Position numbers and translations under genes: made by a program. The notes under the pieces are model-generated. The model searched no databases. It was given only the letters and a program-made list of their open reading frames with translations, and was not told the DNA's origin. From Straminergon stramineum (lineage: Eukaryota > Streptophyta > Bryopsida > Hypnales > Calliergonaceae), in contig OY987273.1 in the NCBI GenBank assembly GCA_963920665.1, positions 5,210,501-5,274,500 of the forward strand: DNA of 64,000 bases, given 5' to 3'. This document shows positions 24,310-35,656 of this stretch, in pieces. Each line of letters begins with the position of its first letter. The stretch's first letter is position 1.

Positions 24310-25655
24310 AAGAATCAATAACTTATTCGAGGATATGGTTTCTAGTGATAGTGAGGCAAAGTCAATGGATTTGTAGTCAGAATCCATAGATAATGCAATT
24401 ACCCCATACGTAGACAACGACAACGATGAAGCTGAGTTATAATAGTCTTGTGTACAAACCATATTGTTGAATGTCGATGACATAGTCAAGCTTTATCAGT
24501 GCAAATTTGATCGAGACGGAATAGGGTTTGTTATGGAGACGCGGCCTTAGGGTGAGTGGCTTGGAGTGCCCATCCCATTCGAGCCGTGGGTGTTTGTTCT
24601 TATACGGCCATTGTCCTTTGTTGTTGAAGCTCAACGTTTAAATGTCACTCTTTGCCAAAGGGGTTTTAGAATGCTTATGGATGTCGTCAATTGGACAATT
24701 CTGTGGAGGGCTGCAGATGTTGTCAAATGCATTGAAGATCCCCATATAGATGCGAGTCCATCTATTCCACAGGTAGAATGGATTGGGTTGGAGGTTCATT
24801 GGAAGGATGTGGTGGGTGTGTTACTATCATCTAGATGAATAAATTGGTGGAAGCCAAATGATTTTTTTCAAAGTTCTACCCTCAGTGAAGGTCACGTAGG
24901 TGTGACCGTCCTTGACTTTTTCATGAGCGATCATGATGTGATCATGACCCATGCTCGATGGCCCATTTCAAACTATTGGTTCCTTGATGGTAAATGTTTG
25001 AAGGAAACAATATAGCACTTCCAGACCTTCCTTGATGTACAGGATCCTTTGGCCTATCTAAATGGAAGAGAGAAGGCGCCCTATCAATTTATTGTTAGTA
25101 GATAGTTCCTTTGTCATACGGAGACACAGTTTACACGCAAAACTAGCGATGATGAAATTTGAAAGGTTAGTTCAAAGAAATGCTATGATAGTCATTGATG
25201 CTAGTTTTTTCCATAAGAGAAATCGTTGATAGTTAGACAAAGATATTTTTTGAAGTCTTTTGAAGAGCGTCAAGAGTATGGAATCGCTATTGGCGGGCAA
25301 TTACATAGTGTGGATTGATGCGGAAGTAGAAATATATTAATTTGGAAGGAACAGAAGTTAGTGCCACGGCCTAGTACATTATTCATGGAGTCCCGAAGTC
25401 CACCTACTACAATTACATGGGCATGTATAAGCAAGGTGTGGTTTCATCAACACACAGAAACAAAGGGATCAAGCGTCCTCGACTTTGAACTGTGTAGGTC
25501 ACTGGTACAATGAAAGCAATCATTGACAACACTACTGACCAAATGCTGCACCAAATGTGGTCCATAGAGAACGGAAGAGTGGACACATTGAAGTTCCTCC
25601 CTGTTGGGAACAATTGGAAGCGTGTTCATGTTGACACTAATGAGGTATTTTATTG
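24310..25655 (+). pseudogene. Unrecognised decayed gene of element B (first gene)
   Basis: A broken coding track lies between the left and middle arrays. Readable parts include VDDIVKLYQCKFDRDGIGFV (about 24470-24530), WLGVPIPFEPWVFVLIRPLS to VEWIGLEVHWKDVVGVLLSS (24561-24838), then NWWKPNDFFQSSTLSEGHVG and YWFLDGKCLKETI (about 24843-25015), AYLNGREKAPYQFIV (about 25050-25095), and MLHQMWSIENGRVDTLKFLP with NNWKRVHVDTNEV (about 25540-25650). I do not recognise the family. Stops occur in every segment. The last part may belong to a separate exon or to the N-terminus of the DUF7869-type gene that follows. Its place between two arrays makes it part of element B rather than a host gene. Confidence 0.5.
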
Positions 25656-25710
25656 AACCTGTAATATTATCGGTTTGAATTGTATCTAGTTTTTTTGGAG
25701 TACTATATAT

Positions 25711-25890
25711 TCGGATATCTCCTAATACATTCCTCTAAGTGGGCTTCATTTCCTTCCGAAATTTTTAGGAGATCTCTTGATACATTCCTCTAATAAGAAT
25801 TTTCTTCATTCCTACCTTGTTGGAAGATCTCCCAATACATTTCTAGATATGGACTTCACTTCATTCCTATCTCATCAGGAGATCTCCCAA
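25711..25890. repeat. 54-bp repeats with AGATCT-type core (element B, middle array)
   Basis: Four units have core positions about 25713, 25768, 25822 and 25876, a regular 54-bp step. Cores read GGATATCTCCTAAT, AGGAGATCTCTTGAT, GGAAGATCTCCCAAT and CAGGAGATCTCCCAAT. Spacers share CATTCCTCTAA and CTTCATTTCC-type words. The palindromic core is the same as in the left array, with a different spacer length. It lies between the two genes of element B, so it could be intronic or an internal control region. Confidence 0.85.
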
Positions 25891-26069
25891 TGACCATTTT
25901 TGAAATCATTTGTCGGCACTACTACAGTTGTCATTGCTCTTTGTGATGTTGTCAATTCTAGACTTACACTGGTTCTGATGCTTAGTTCTTGATGTTAAAT
26001 TGTAATTGAATGCGGAGTGTGGCCTTTGTCCTATCCACTAGTCCACTATTAGTAGAATAAAAAAGGAGC

Positions 26070-27925
26070 ACTTCAATAACGTTTCAATTAAGCCTTTAGG
26101 TAGCTCTTTTGCAAAGTGTACAAAGTGCGACAAATTGCAACAATTTATTCTGAAATCACTGAAAGGAAGCTTTGACTTCATGGAGTTCATGAAGCAATGA
26201 AGTGAACATCTTAATCATCAAGCATCTTATCGTTGACTGTATGCATTATGGCATGAGAAATCTAAGAGGAACCCTGAGGAGATATTGTGCATCATTCACG
26301 ACAAGATGGATACAAGGAAGATGGCTTTCCCGAGAATGTGAGCAACAATAAAGGCCACACAAGGTTTGGGTGAGCTTCTTGTGAGTGTAATTGGTATGGT
26401 GTCTCATGGTCATGCAGACAGTACATATGCTTATTATGGGCCAACGTGTTGGCCGGGTGACTCAAACTTCACCATTTCATCGTTGGCTAAACTATTTTGT
26501 TGACTTGAAGGCCTACCTATTCGGGAGATAGGTGACCTTTTCCCCTATTCACCTGCAAATGCAATATTTGAGGCGCTACTTAGAGGGAAATCTAGGTGTA
26601 TGGACGTCTTGAAATTGATTCTAGAGGATGCTTGATGTGGATCTTGACCTCTTCCTAAGAATCTCTATCTTCAGCTTGACAACTCAGCTAAGGATAACAA
26701 GAATCAATATTTCATGGCATTCTTGTCCTTGCTTACTGCATGAGGAGTATTCCAGGAAATGCAAGTCAATTTCCTACTAAATGGACATACTCATGAGGAC
26801 ATTGATGCATATTTTAGCCACTTGTCCAAGGATTTGAAGAGTAGGAATACATTTGTCGTCACGAACCTTATGAAAACCTTCATGGAATCCCATGAATTGT
26901 CATTTATGCCAGAATTCATCCAAGAGGTGGCAGATTTCAAGTCGTTTATCAAGGGTTATCTATGTAGCGACACGGCTAAACTAATTGGTTTAGGGGAGAT
27001 GCACCTCTTTCGGTTCTACATTGACTTTGATGGAATCCCTATCATGAAGTATAAGAAGTCAGCAATTGATTCACAATGGCTACCATCTAATGGACCTTCT
27101 CGATGCCTGTGGAAGAAAGACTAGAGGGGTAGGCCAAATCTCCCTCTAGGTTGCCCCAAACTTGTTCCTTTCAAGCCCATGTGGGGCAGTGAAGTTCCAA
27201 CAGCATCAAGGAATCAAGAGAAGGTGATTGAAGCAGCATAGAAAGTGACCTTGAACAAGGATTTGATTTTGTTAGGTCTTGAGAAGTACATTGATTTTTG
27301 GAATGTCCAAATGCTAGGGATTTGTGATCGCTTTTGCTCCATATGTGGAGTATTGGAAATGTGTATTACGTGAGGTCAAGGAGCCACTTCCAGACTATCG
27401 TCCAGAATTGGCTAAAGGCTTCTGGCCCAAGTTCGATAGGAGGGTGCAAGAATCATCTAGCCAAGGGCCGATGGTCAATCTTGTCAATATGATTCAAGAG
27501 AAAGAGGAAGTGGAACCTTACTGCGGACCCACAAATGAGGCGTCAAGGGAAAGCTTCAATACTTGGGTTGATATTTGTTTAGGTTCTTGGGTTTTGCTTT
27601 GACCTAAAGACCCCTCTATTTGTGTTGTTTGGCAAGGAAGAGCATTGTCTGAAGTTTACAAAGAGGAAAGGCATGAGAACAACGAGAAGTTTATGCTGCA
27701 ATATTAGAGACCAAATAATTCCAAAAGTACAATAAAATTAAGGTACCAGAATTGTTGGTATCGGAAATGGGTTGTTGAGAATACACCTCTTATTTGGATG
27801 GAAGAATCTTCTATAGTATACGTGACCTGGTCCAAGACAGTGAATCCAAAATCATGGACTATTTCTAAGAAAAGTAGAGAAGCTGCCCTTGTGAATTTGA
27901 ATAGGGCAAATGAGATGGTCCCTTG
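26070..27925 (+). pseudogene. Decayed DUF7869-type (transposase-like) gene, element B
   Basis: Readable in order: SSFAKCTKCDKLQQFIL (about 26105), EEILCIIHDKMDTRKMAFPR (about 26275-26340), VIGMVSHGHADSTYAYYGPT (about 26388-26450), LYLQLDNSAKDNKNQYFMAF (about 26672-26730), MQVNFLLNGHTHEDIDAYFS (26759-26820), then the long frame to 27122 and a C-terminal part with LAKGFWPKFDRR, ending VNLNRANEMVP at TGA about 27923. The same motifs in the same order occur in element A at 8080-8620 (HDKMD, LDN..DNKN, GHTHEDID), so the two are paralogues. These acidic motifs are the candidate catalytic core. At least eight in-frame stops make it inactive. Its CxxC pair may bind metal. Confidence 0.8.
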
Positions 27926-27939
27926 ATCGATTGTTGCGT

Positions 27940-29045
27940 CATTCGGAAAATCTCCTGATGCTTTGTTTTGCTTGGTGACATGGTGGCACAACTATTGGGT
28001 GATCTTTCAAAGCTTTATTTTGCTCAGTGTGGTAGTGGCATGGCTATCGAGAAATCTTCCAATGCTTTGTTTTGCTTGGCGACATGGTGGCATGGCTATC
28101 AGGAGATCTCCCAATGTTTCCTTCAAACTAGCACAAAAGTGGAAACATGCGCATCCTAATCTGGTTTTCTGTCCTTCAGTTTAGTTACCAATGGCTATTG
28201 CAAAAGCTTCTCCGCCATGTAGGATGCCTTTACTTTACAAATAAAGAACGAAATGTGTTCTTGTTGTTATTCGTTCAAGGCAACCTCCAAATCCTTGTTC
28301 ATAGTCATAGCATGTGCCTACACTCTGTTGGCTTTGCTATTCTATCTTTTGTTGTACTCAATCTCTTAGGCGATTATTAGAATGTTGCAAGACAATTTTC
28401 TTCTTTCTTACATTGTAAATTACTATTTTCAATATTCATTTTATTTTGTTTATTCCACTGTCAATGACTTGGTCTTGTCATTATTTGGATTCTCCTACCT
28501 TAGTGCTCTAAAATGTTTATGCTGCCAACTACTACGTTAATATCAAATAAGGCAAAGTTTTTACATTCAGTGTTCATGCAATGACCACTTTGGAAGCAAT
28601 AGGAAGGCATGAGATGCATAAGACAAAAATGTTTAGGTATACGAAATGAATTTGGTAGCCTTACAAGGTTTACATTCCATTGGGGGATTTCCAAATAACT
28701 TAGGACCCTCTTTTGGGACCTCCATTCTAAGTGGTAGAATTTACTTCATCATTCAGAGTTTCGGTCTTCCCTGACATGCATGTTTGTGTGCTTTTAGGGG
28801 GCCTTGCAACACCCTTAGCAAAATGAACTTTATTATATTTGGATATCTCCCAATGAATTGCCTAATATGCTTCCATTCAAATGCTATTTACTTCATCATT
28901 CATAGTTAATGTATATCTTGAAGTGCATGTTCATGTGCTTGAATTGACCTATTGAGAGCCTTGCAACACCCTTACAATAATTAACTTCACTGTATTTGGA
29001 AATCTCCCAGTGTATTGCCTTACACCATGCATCAGGAGATTTCTC
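27940..29045. repeat. AGATCT-core repeats (element B, right array)
   Basis: Cores related to GGAGATCTCCCAATG lie at about 27948, 28005, 28052, 28101, 28679, 28844, 28999 and 29030. The first four form a tandem series stepping about 50-57 bp, whose spacer carries GCTTTGTTTTGCTTGG and GACATGGTGGCA. The later ones are spread out and decayed. This mirrors the left array, so element B has the motif on both sides and between its genes. No coding content is inferred for the open frames at 27963-28380. Confidence 0.75.
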
Positions 29046-29319
29046 CATTTTTCTAATTTGGACTTTCAATAGTCCAAAAGTAGTTAAATATGGCATTTAG
29101 GTTAGATTGATTTTAGTTTGAATTCATCTTTTTATTAGGTATTTGATTTTGTTAACCATAGTCCAATAGTTTTAGGATTTACAAGATTTGAAATCAATTA
29201 GGATATTAAATAACAAAGTGTCCATTTCTTGGAAGGCGCAATTTGAACTTAGATTGAAAACCCCTTAAGGTCATTGATTTAACAAGTGTCTAGAAACCGT
29301 GTGCACGTTTTAACTCAAA
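29046..29319. other. Junction between element B and ORF1 copy 2
   Basis: Short AT-rich stretch. An inverted pair TTTGGACT...AGTCCAAA lies near 29060-29082. I could not identify an end or target duplication for either neighbour here. Confidence 0.4.
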
Positions 29320-32300
29320 GGATGGAATTTAAAACACTTACAAGGTGCGGAATATTGGACCTCCAAAACATGCAAGCAATATATTAAAATGTTTCACATT
29401 GAGAAGTTGTAACCTCAGGATTGACAAGTGGGCCATACACATGATATTTGTTGTAACCCACATAATTGCAACAATAAGTATTTTGTCCATTGATTGAAGG
29501 AGGTGTGGTAGGCCCTCTTTGGGAACAAGGCAAGGAGTAAGGGATGCATAAATTATAGCATGGCTTCCAGGCATGGTGTATGTTGAGCTCATACTAAAGG
29601 GCAAGTTGGATTAGAGCACATTTTTAACAAACTCGGATTGTCTACTTTTGCTTTACCATAATCAAAGAAATACTTTCAATTCATACAATCCCGAGTCAGG
29701 ACCAAGTGAACCAAAGAAATCAAGAAAAATATTAAAAATTACTACAATGCCTACAACAAAGGTCTCAGGAGTCTCACATGATGCTATACAATTGAGGCTT
29801 GCACAACCTCCAACGGAAGTGAGCAATGTCTCCTTGGGAGGTGAAGAAAGAGAGATTTTTGTAAGGTGTTTTACATCCACACCAAATGTAACAACCTTGG
29901 GTGAGAAAAGCATGGCTCCAAATAAGGAAACCCCATTGAAAGAATGTGGGGCACCTTTTTCTCTACATGAAGAGATCAATGAGGAACAAGTTGCAAGGGC
30001 CAATGCTAGATTTGATAGTTATATAGACAACAATGCTCTCAGGAGGCTAATGATATATATGTACCTGTAAATCCTCACTTGCCAATTATGCCAAGGCCAA
30101 GCCGAATATTGAGCTTCAATCGAATATTAAACCCAAGAATTTCAAAACAACCACATTTGTCAACTCTAAGCCCGTTGCAAGTGGAGTTTCTTCATTGCAT
30201 ATCCAATGCCAAAGAACTGTAGAACTTGTGAGAATGCTCCCTTCATTGGCAAACACATGAGGAACAAAAAAGAGGATCAGATCTCAAGAACGAGCCAGGA
30301 AACTCTCCTCCACCCACACGTGGAGCTGGGTTTAGCCATTTTGTGCAAACGGCATATTCACTCACATGTTTAGCTCAACTTGTAGTTGAAATTGCCCTAA
30401 GGGATAAGGAAATGGCATAGGAGTTTTCTAAAATGACACTTGAACTATTGACTAGTGCCTTAGCTTTCATGAATTTCACCCAATCCTTGTCACTAGTTCT
30501 CGAGAAGAGCTTGAACAACCTACAAGGTTTGATGGTCTTTGACAAAGACAATGATAACTTGAAGGCAAATTGTATGGACTTGGAACAGAAGTTGAAGATG
30601 GCAAAGAGGAGCATAGAGCATGAACATCGTATAAAGCTTGTCCACCAAAAGTTCATCCAAAAATTGGAGAACCAAATCGTAGAATTGTACAAAATCAGGC
30701 CTACCATGGGCTACATGAAAGTCCCACTTGTGCACTAAAGTCAAGAGAGTGATCAATTCTCTCTTCCTTTTGAAAAGCCAAAAGCAATGGAGAAGTCCGT
30801 CATCTTGAATGTCGATGAGGTTGGGGACCACAAGAAATGTGAAGAGATTGTACGTACCATCATTGGTAGTCTTTCCCCAACAATTCAAGATGCTTCCATG
30901 TAAATGAAAGGTTATGAGTTTAAAGGGCTGAAGTTGAAATTGAATGAGGCAATCCATGGTTGTGTGCCCAAGCAACTCAACAGCATGACAAACACAACAT
31001 CCAACACGTCTAGTAGACCCCCTCATTCGTCTAATCAAGTCAACCTTAAGGTTGATTTTCAAATAAAACACCTTCTATTTTCAATCTCAACATATTTGAA
31101 TTTCATTTTATTGAAGTGTCTCAATTTAATAATCACTTATTACATTCTAAATTATGGATCATAACTAAAGTGAGATTTCAAATTGTCTTTGTTGGTAGGA
31201 TAAGGACTTATTCGACAAAATTGTCAAGTATACGTGACACTTGTCTTACACGACATGTCATGTCAAAGAAACAACTTGACACCCAAACCCCAAAACGTAT
31301 TTGATAGAACAATCTTGAAGCAATCCAAGAAAAAATCCTTTCTTAGTTCGAGTTGGAATGATGGAAACAAATACTGGCTATAGAAGAAAGCATGTTGAAG
31401 ACGGGATTGGAATCTTAATGGTTGGCATGGGTATAAAAACTTCTAGACAAACCCTCCCTAGTATCTCCAACAATGAAAGGGCTTTGCAAATTGGCAATGA
31501 AATTGAATGAAGAATGCCATGTTGTGGAGACTTCATTCAAAAGGTTCTAGAGAGTGTTTGATGAACATCTGGGGGGTTCTACGGAAATTATATGTTGGGA
31601 AGACATGGATGCCATGTTTGAGCGATTGAACCATACAAAGAAGGACGAGCTTCCTCACATCAATTGGGCCTTAGAAGCACAAGAAAGGTGGGTCCCTTAC
31701 AACATGCTTTTAGTACACATCAAGAAGAAGGAGAAGATAGTAGTGCATGCTTGTGATCCATCCCCAGGAATCTTGAAGGGTCATTGTAGCCTTTGTCAAG
31801 GTCCTTTTGGCCCTAAAGGAGCCATAACCATGGGCCAATGTTGCTACATTTTTCACGTGACATGCATTATGAAAGCATCACTCATTCATTTGGTTTGTAC
31901 CAAGTGTTGTTCTCCTCTAAGCCCTAGGTTCTACAAAAGCCTTGGGATCTTGGAAGGTCTATCCCTTAGCCACAAATACAATCAATGGATCCTTAACCAA
32001 GGGCTATAAAAATTCCAAAATTACTTGCATAAGGCAAAACTTCTCACATGGGATTCAATTGAACAACAATATAGATTGTATGAAGAGTCTAAGAAGCCAC
32101 TAGATCCCTTCATGTAGATGACCCTCAATAGAGGTGGAGTTGTAGGCTCAAGGTATTGAAGATGGTGAGGCTCGGGAATTGTTTTGTCGTAGCATGGGGG
32201 TGGGTGGGGGTGGGGGGGATTGGAGCGTGCAACACAAGAACTTCTTTCAGGTTTTTTAAAAGGAAGTGTAGAAAGGGCCAAATAGCAATTGGGTGGAGGT

Positions 32301-32855
32301 GGAGGTGGAGGGTGCTCAAGAGTTCAATGAGCATTGCGGGGTGTACAATCATGCTTGATTGATAGTGCCCTCTTTTTGTCAAAGTTGGAAGAAGCTACAA
32401 AAGCTCATGCTCTTGTCGAAATAGATGCAGAAACAAACATAGGGCATTCATTTGTGGAGGTGGCAAAGGAATTTGATATGAGGATGGGCAACATTATAGC
32501 TTAGTGGAGGATGTTCTTATTGGAAGGAGAATGACTAAGTTGGTTGCACACTAAAGCTAACAACAAAGTGGTCAATGTGATGGTAAATCGAGTAGATACT
32601 ACTTTGAGAGCCTTGAAGGCAAAGGAAGTAGATTTATCTCCCAAGTGAACTTTAAAATGGAAGATTGAAGATGGGGATGACAATGAAGATGACTACTCTT
32701 TGGAAACAAAACAACAATTTTCCATGGTTGATGTAAAGGCTATATCTGGAGGGCTCCTTGTCTGTAGTCCTAGGCCAAAAATTTGCTGAATAAGTACAAG
32801 ACTGATGGCTAAAGGAGGGCCATCTTATGGTTCAAGAGAAGGTAGTAGTGATTAA
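29320..32855 (+). pseudogene. hAT-associated ORF1 with RING-type finger, copy 2
   Basis: Begins with a decayed N-terminal domain (EYWTSKTCKQYIKMFHIEKL, about 29350-29410), followed by the tail of that domain (NYSMASRHGVC). It continues through a Thr/Pro/Glu-rich segment (29648-30070), a coiled-coil-like segment (SLNNLQGLMVFDKDNDNLKA, about 30500-30700) and an insertion (363-bp MITE at 30955). A RING-type region follows, HCSLCQGPFGPKG to CCYIFHVTC (about 31780-31910), then a C-terminal segment ending at TAA 32853-32855. In the RING, one His of the C-x-H-x2-H set seen in copy 3 has become Tyr. A basic and then acidic stretch near the end resembles a nuclear localisation signal. Stops and frame changes are numerous. 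It lies about 760 bp upstream of hAT copy 2 on the same strand. Confidence 0.8.
30947..31325. mobile_element. 363-bp hAT-type MITE, copy 2, inside ORF1
   Basis: The element spans 30955-31317, with ends CATGGTTGTG and, read inward from the right, CAAGATTGTTC. Flanks are AGGCAATC (30947-30954) and AAGCAATC (31318-31325), an 8-bp target duplication with one change. The empty site survives in the paralogous ORF1 on the minus strand near 51575, where the frame reads LKLDEAIQEKILVEV without interruption. It is inverted relative to copy 1 at 10175 and has the same 363-bp length. It disrupts the ORF1 reading frame. Confidence 0.93.
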
Positions 32856-33615
32856 ATGTAATAGAGATGGACCTTATTTCTATTGAGATAGAATTATATG
32901 AAGTGTATGGATTTCACAAAGGTTGAATACTAGTAATTATTTGTACTCACGGGATGTTTTAATTTGCTTTAAAACAAAATTTATATATACAATCTTTGGA
33001 TTTACCATTTTTTTTATTTCCTTTGAATTCATGCTATTCTAGACTTACCCTTTAGATCAAGTATATTTTTTTTGTGCTTATCTTCTAAGATAAAATTGTT
33101 TTCACACTTTGACTAAACCATTATGTTCTACAATTCCATCCATTAATCAATATTTCTTCCCATTTTTAGCGAATGCCCTCTACCCATCCACCTTATCTAC
33201 ATAGACTACGCCATCAACCGCAGCTACTTGTCTACTGAGACTACCGCATCCATGCTATCCACCCATTTGATTGTGGAAATCAAATTGTATGACTATTGGG
33301 ATTGAGCTCTTTAACCATGAATTCAAAATGTCTCTCCAACGATCAACACCAATTGTACTAAGCTAAAGACTATCACTTTAAAAACTAAGGCATTTAAAAG
33401 CACTTTTGAGAAACTAAATGCTAAGATTTCCAAGGGCTAGGAGTTGCAATTTTTCTATCCCTTGCTTAGTTGCTTGGTTATGCATAGTTTGGAGGACAGA
33501 GGGGCATTGGTTTTCAAGGCTTTGTGCACTCATTGATTGTCATATTGTGGAGATAGTTTATTCGGTCTTTACATTTTCAATTTCATTTCAATAAAAAAGA
33601 TTTGAACTTTTCACT
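32856..33615. other. Spacer between ORF1 and hAT transposase, copy 2
   Basis: It matches the corresponding spacers of copies 1 and 3 by eye, including a CATCCACC-bearing patch at about 33180-33260 (the decayed counterpart of the GC-rich array) and a segment containing CTAAGATTTCCAAGGGCTAG near 33420. A purine-pyrimidine mixed G-run (GGGGGTGGGTGGGGGTGGG) lies upstream within ORF1, near 32195-32220. Confidence 0.6.
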
Positions 33616-34857
33616 ATGACCAACGATTGGTCTATGTCCCTTCAACTAATGAAGTTAAGTGCAAGGCTTGCAACTAGGTGTTTACAAAGATGGTAAGTTA
33701 TATGCTAAGCCACCTAGGATATGAAGGCCCATCAAGTTTTTGTGATACAAGAGTGAGCCTTTGTCTGCAATTGATGTCAAAAGTTTGAGTGTTATTTTTT
33801 TGTTCCAAGGGGGCATTCGCACAAAGACCTACCATTAATAATGTGGATGACAATAACATACGTATGGTCAGAGGCCATTTGTCAAATGAAAAGGACAGGC
33901 CACGTTCCATGCAAGAAGACTCATGCATAGCATAGAAAGAACTTGTTGGTGTAGTTTCCAAAGTAAACCCAAATACAAAAACATGTAGGTAAAGTGAAAC
34001 TCCAAGGGCATCAAGTAGTAGACCTCAAAGATAGAGCAAGCTAGTGGAAGGGTTTAAATGAACAAATAAACGCAATTTGAATGCACTATGGGCCAATTTC
34101 TTGTATGCGGTAAGCATACCTTTTATTGTAGCCCAAAATCCATTATAATGATTCAAAAAAGTAGTGAAGAGAGCGGCCAAGTGCAATAGGCCCTACACCC
34201 TACCATTGTACCACAATCTATGACACAAATTGCTTGAGGTAGAAAAGACAAACTTTGAGGCAAAGCTACATAATAGGACCAAAGATAGCATTAAGAAGTT
34301 TGGAGCAACATTATCTATTGATGGATGGGGCTTGGTTATAAATTGACCATTGATAAATGCCATGCTTGTATCTTTTGTAGGTGAGCAATTCCTTGGATTG
34401 GTGGATACAAGTGGGGTCGAAAAAATTGCACAATTTTTGGCCTTTGTCTTGGAAAAATTTATAGTACAACTAGGCTTCATTAATGTGGTGTAGGTGATTG
34501 TAGATAATGCTCCTATGAACCCAGAACCATGGGATTTGGTGTCAAGTACATATCCACACATTTTCTTTCAAGATTGTGTAATATACTCCCTCAATTTGTG
34601 GATAAAAGATTGGAGGGAAGCAAGGATGGATTAAAGACCAAGTAGAGAAGGCCCATACCATTGTGAAGTTCTTTAGGTTGTGGCACATGTTGCTTCCTAT
34701 ATTTCAAAAGCACAAGACGAAGTATAGCTTATTGATGGCAGTAGAAACAAAATTTGCCTCTAATTTCAGATGTCATGATTGATCGTTTGCTAGAGGTTGA
34801 AGTTGGATTGAAACAAAGTGTGGTGGATCCACAATGGACGGAATATGTGCTTTGGTT

Positions 34858-35010
34858 ATATACTACTAGAAAACTCAATTTTTGTTTTGTTTTGATTGCA
34901 TGGATCTGGGCACTATTCTGTAGATTTTTAACAGATTTTTGTCAAAATCAACGAAAGTGACTAGATCAACGCAATCAAAACAAAAAAAATTGAGTTTTCT
35001 AATAGTGAAA
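34858..35010. mobile_element. 147-bp CACTA-like MITE in hAT copy 2
   Basis: The element spans 34861-35007. Left end TACTACTAGAAAACTCAATT and right end, inverted, CACTATTAGAAAACTCAATT form terminal inverted repeats of about 35 bp that continue through TTTTGTTTTGATTGC. Flanks are ATA and AAA, and the paralogue at 47.86 kb has a single ACA there, fitting a decayed 3-bp target duplication. CACTA-type ends and 3-bp duplications point to the CACTA (En/Spm) superfamily. No coding capacity. Confidence 0.85.
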
Positions 35011-35508
35011 GGACACCAAGAATAGAAAATCTCATACTAAGTTGTGAGAGGTGATAAAGACCATTTTAAATGAGCATTACAGGGCTCCTGCCACCAATTT
35101 CCACGAATTGGTGGCTCGAGTGGTATATGGTCTATGTGATTTGGATGCCAAGACACCAAGCATAGGCAAGGTATTGTACATTATGAGAAATTTAGAAAAA
35201 CATGTCTTTGCTTTATAAAGAGAGCCTTTTGGTTTAGCCTCAAACCTAGCCATGCGACTTGAGAGGTTGTTTTACAAATGATGCAAAATGATAGAGACTG
35301 ATTTACATTATGCATGAGCTCTTTTGAACCCTTACCTTCTTCACGATAAAGAACCAACCGTTGATCAAGATGCAACAGATGCATGCAAGCACATTATCAT
35401 CAAAATATGTAAACTTAGAACTTATGTGCAAGTAGTGAAGGAATTCGTAGCCTTTCAACACCGAGAACCTCTGTTCCACAACACATTTGATCCATTCAAG
35501 CAAATATT

Positions 35509-35656
35509 GTTGGCACTAGTGATCCTAGAATGAGTTTAAGGAAATTAGCCAAATATTCATTTTTGGAAGACTTTTTGGAATTTAACACTAAGGACATGAA
35601 TAAATTAAGTAGCAACTTAGTGAAATTTAGCTAGTTTTGGGATCATTAGTTGGTAC
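35509..35656. mobile_element. 132-bp MITE with 8-bp target duplication in hAT copy 2
   Basis: The element spans 35517-35648. Ends are TAGTGATCC and, inverted, TAATGATCC. Flanks are GTTGGCAC and GTTGGTAC, an 8-bp duplication with one change. Copies 1 and 3 read through this point (KQRLSAHAWWDFE in copy 1), giving the empty site. The duplication length fits hAT-type transposition, though the ends differ from the CAGGG type of the 363-bp MITE. Confidence 0.85.

Noticed and set aside
30520..31071. 183-residue minus-strand ORF
   Set aside because: It is antisense to ORF1 copy 2 and runs into the 363-bp MITE; the plus-strand frame matches the paralogue at 51-52 kb.
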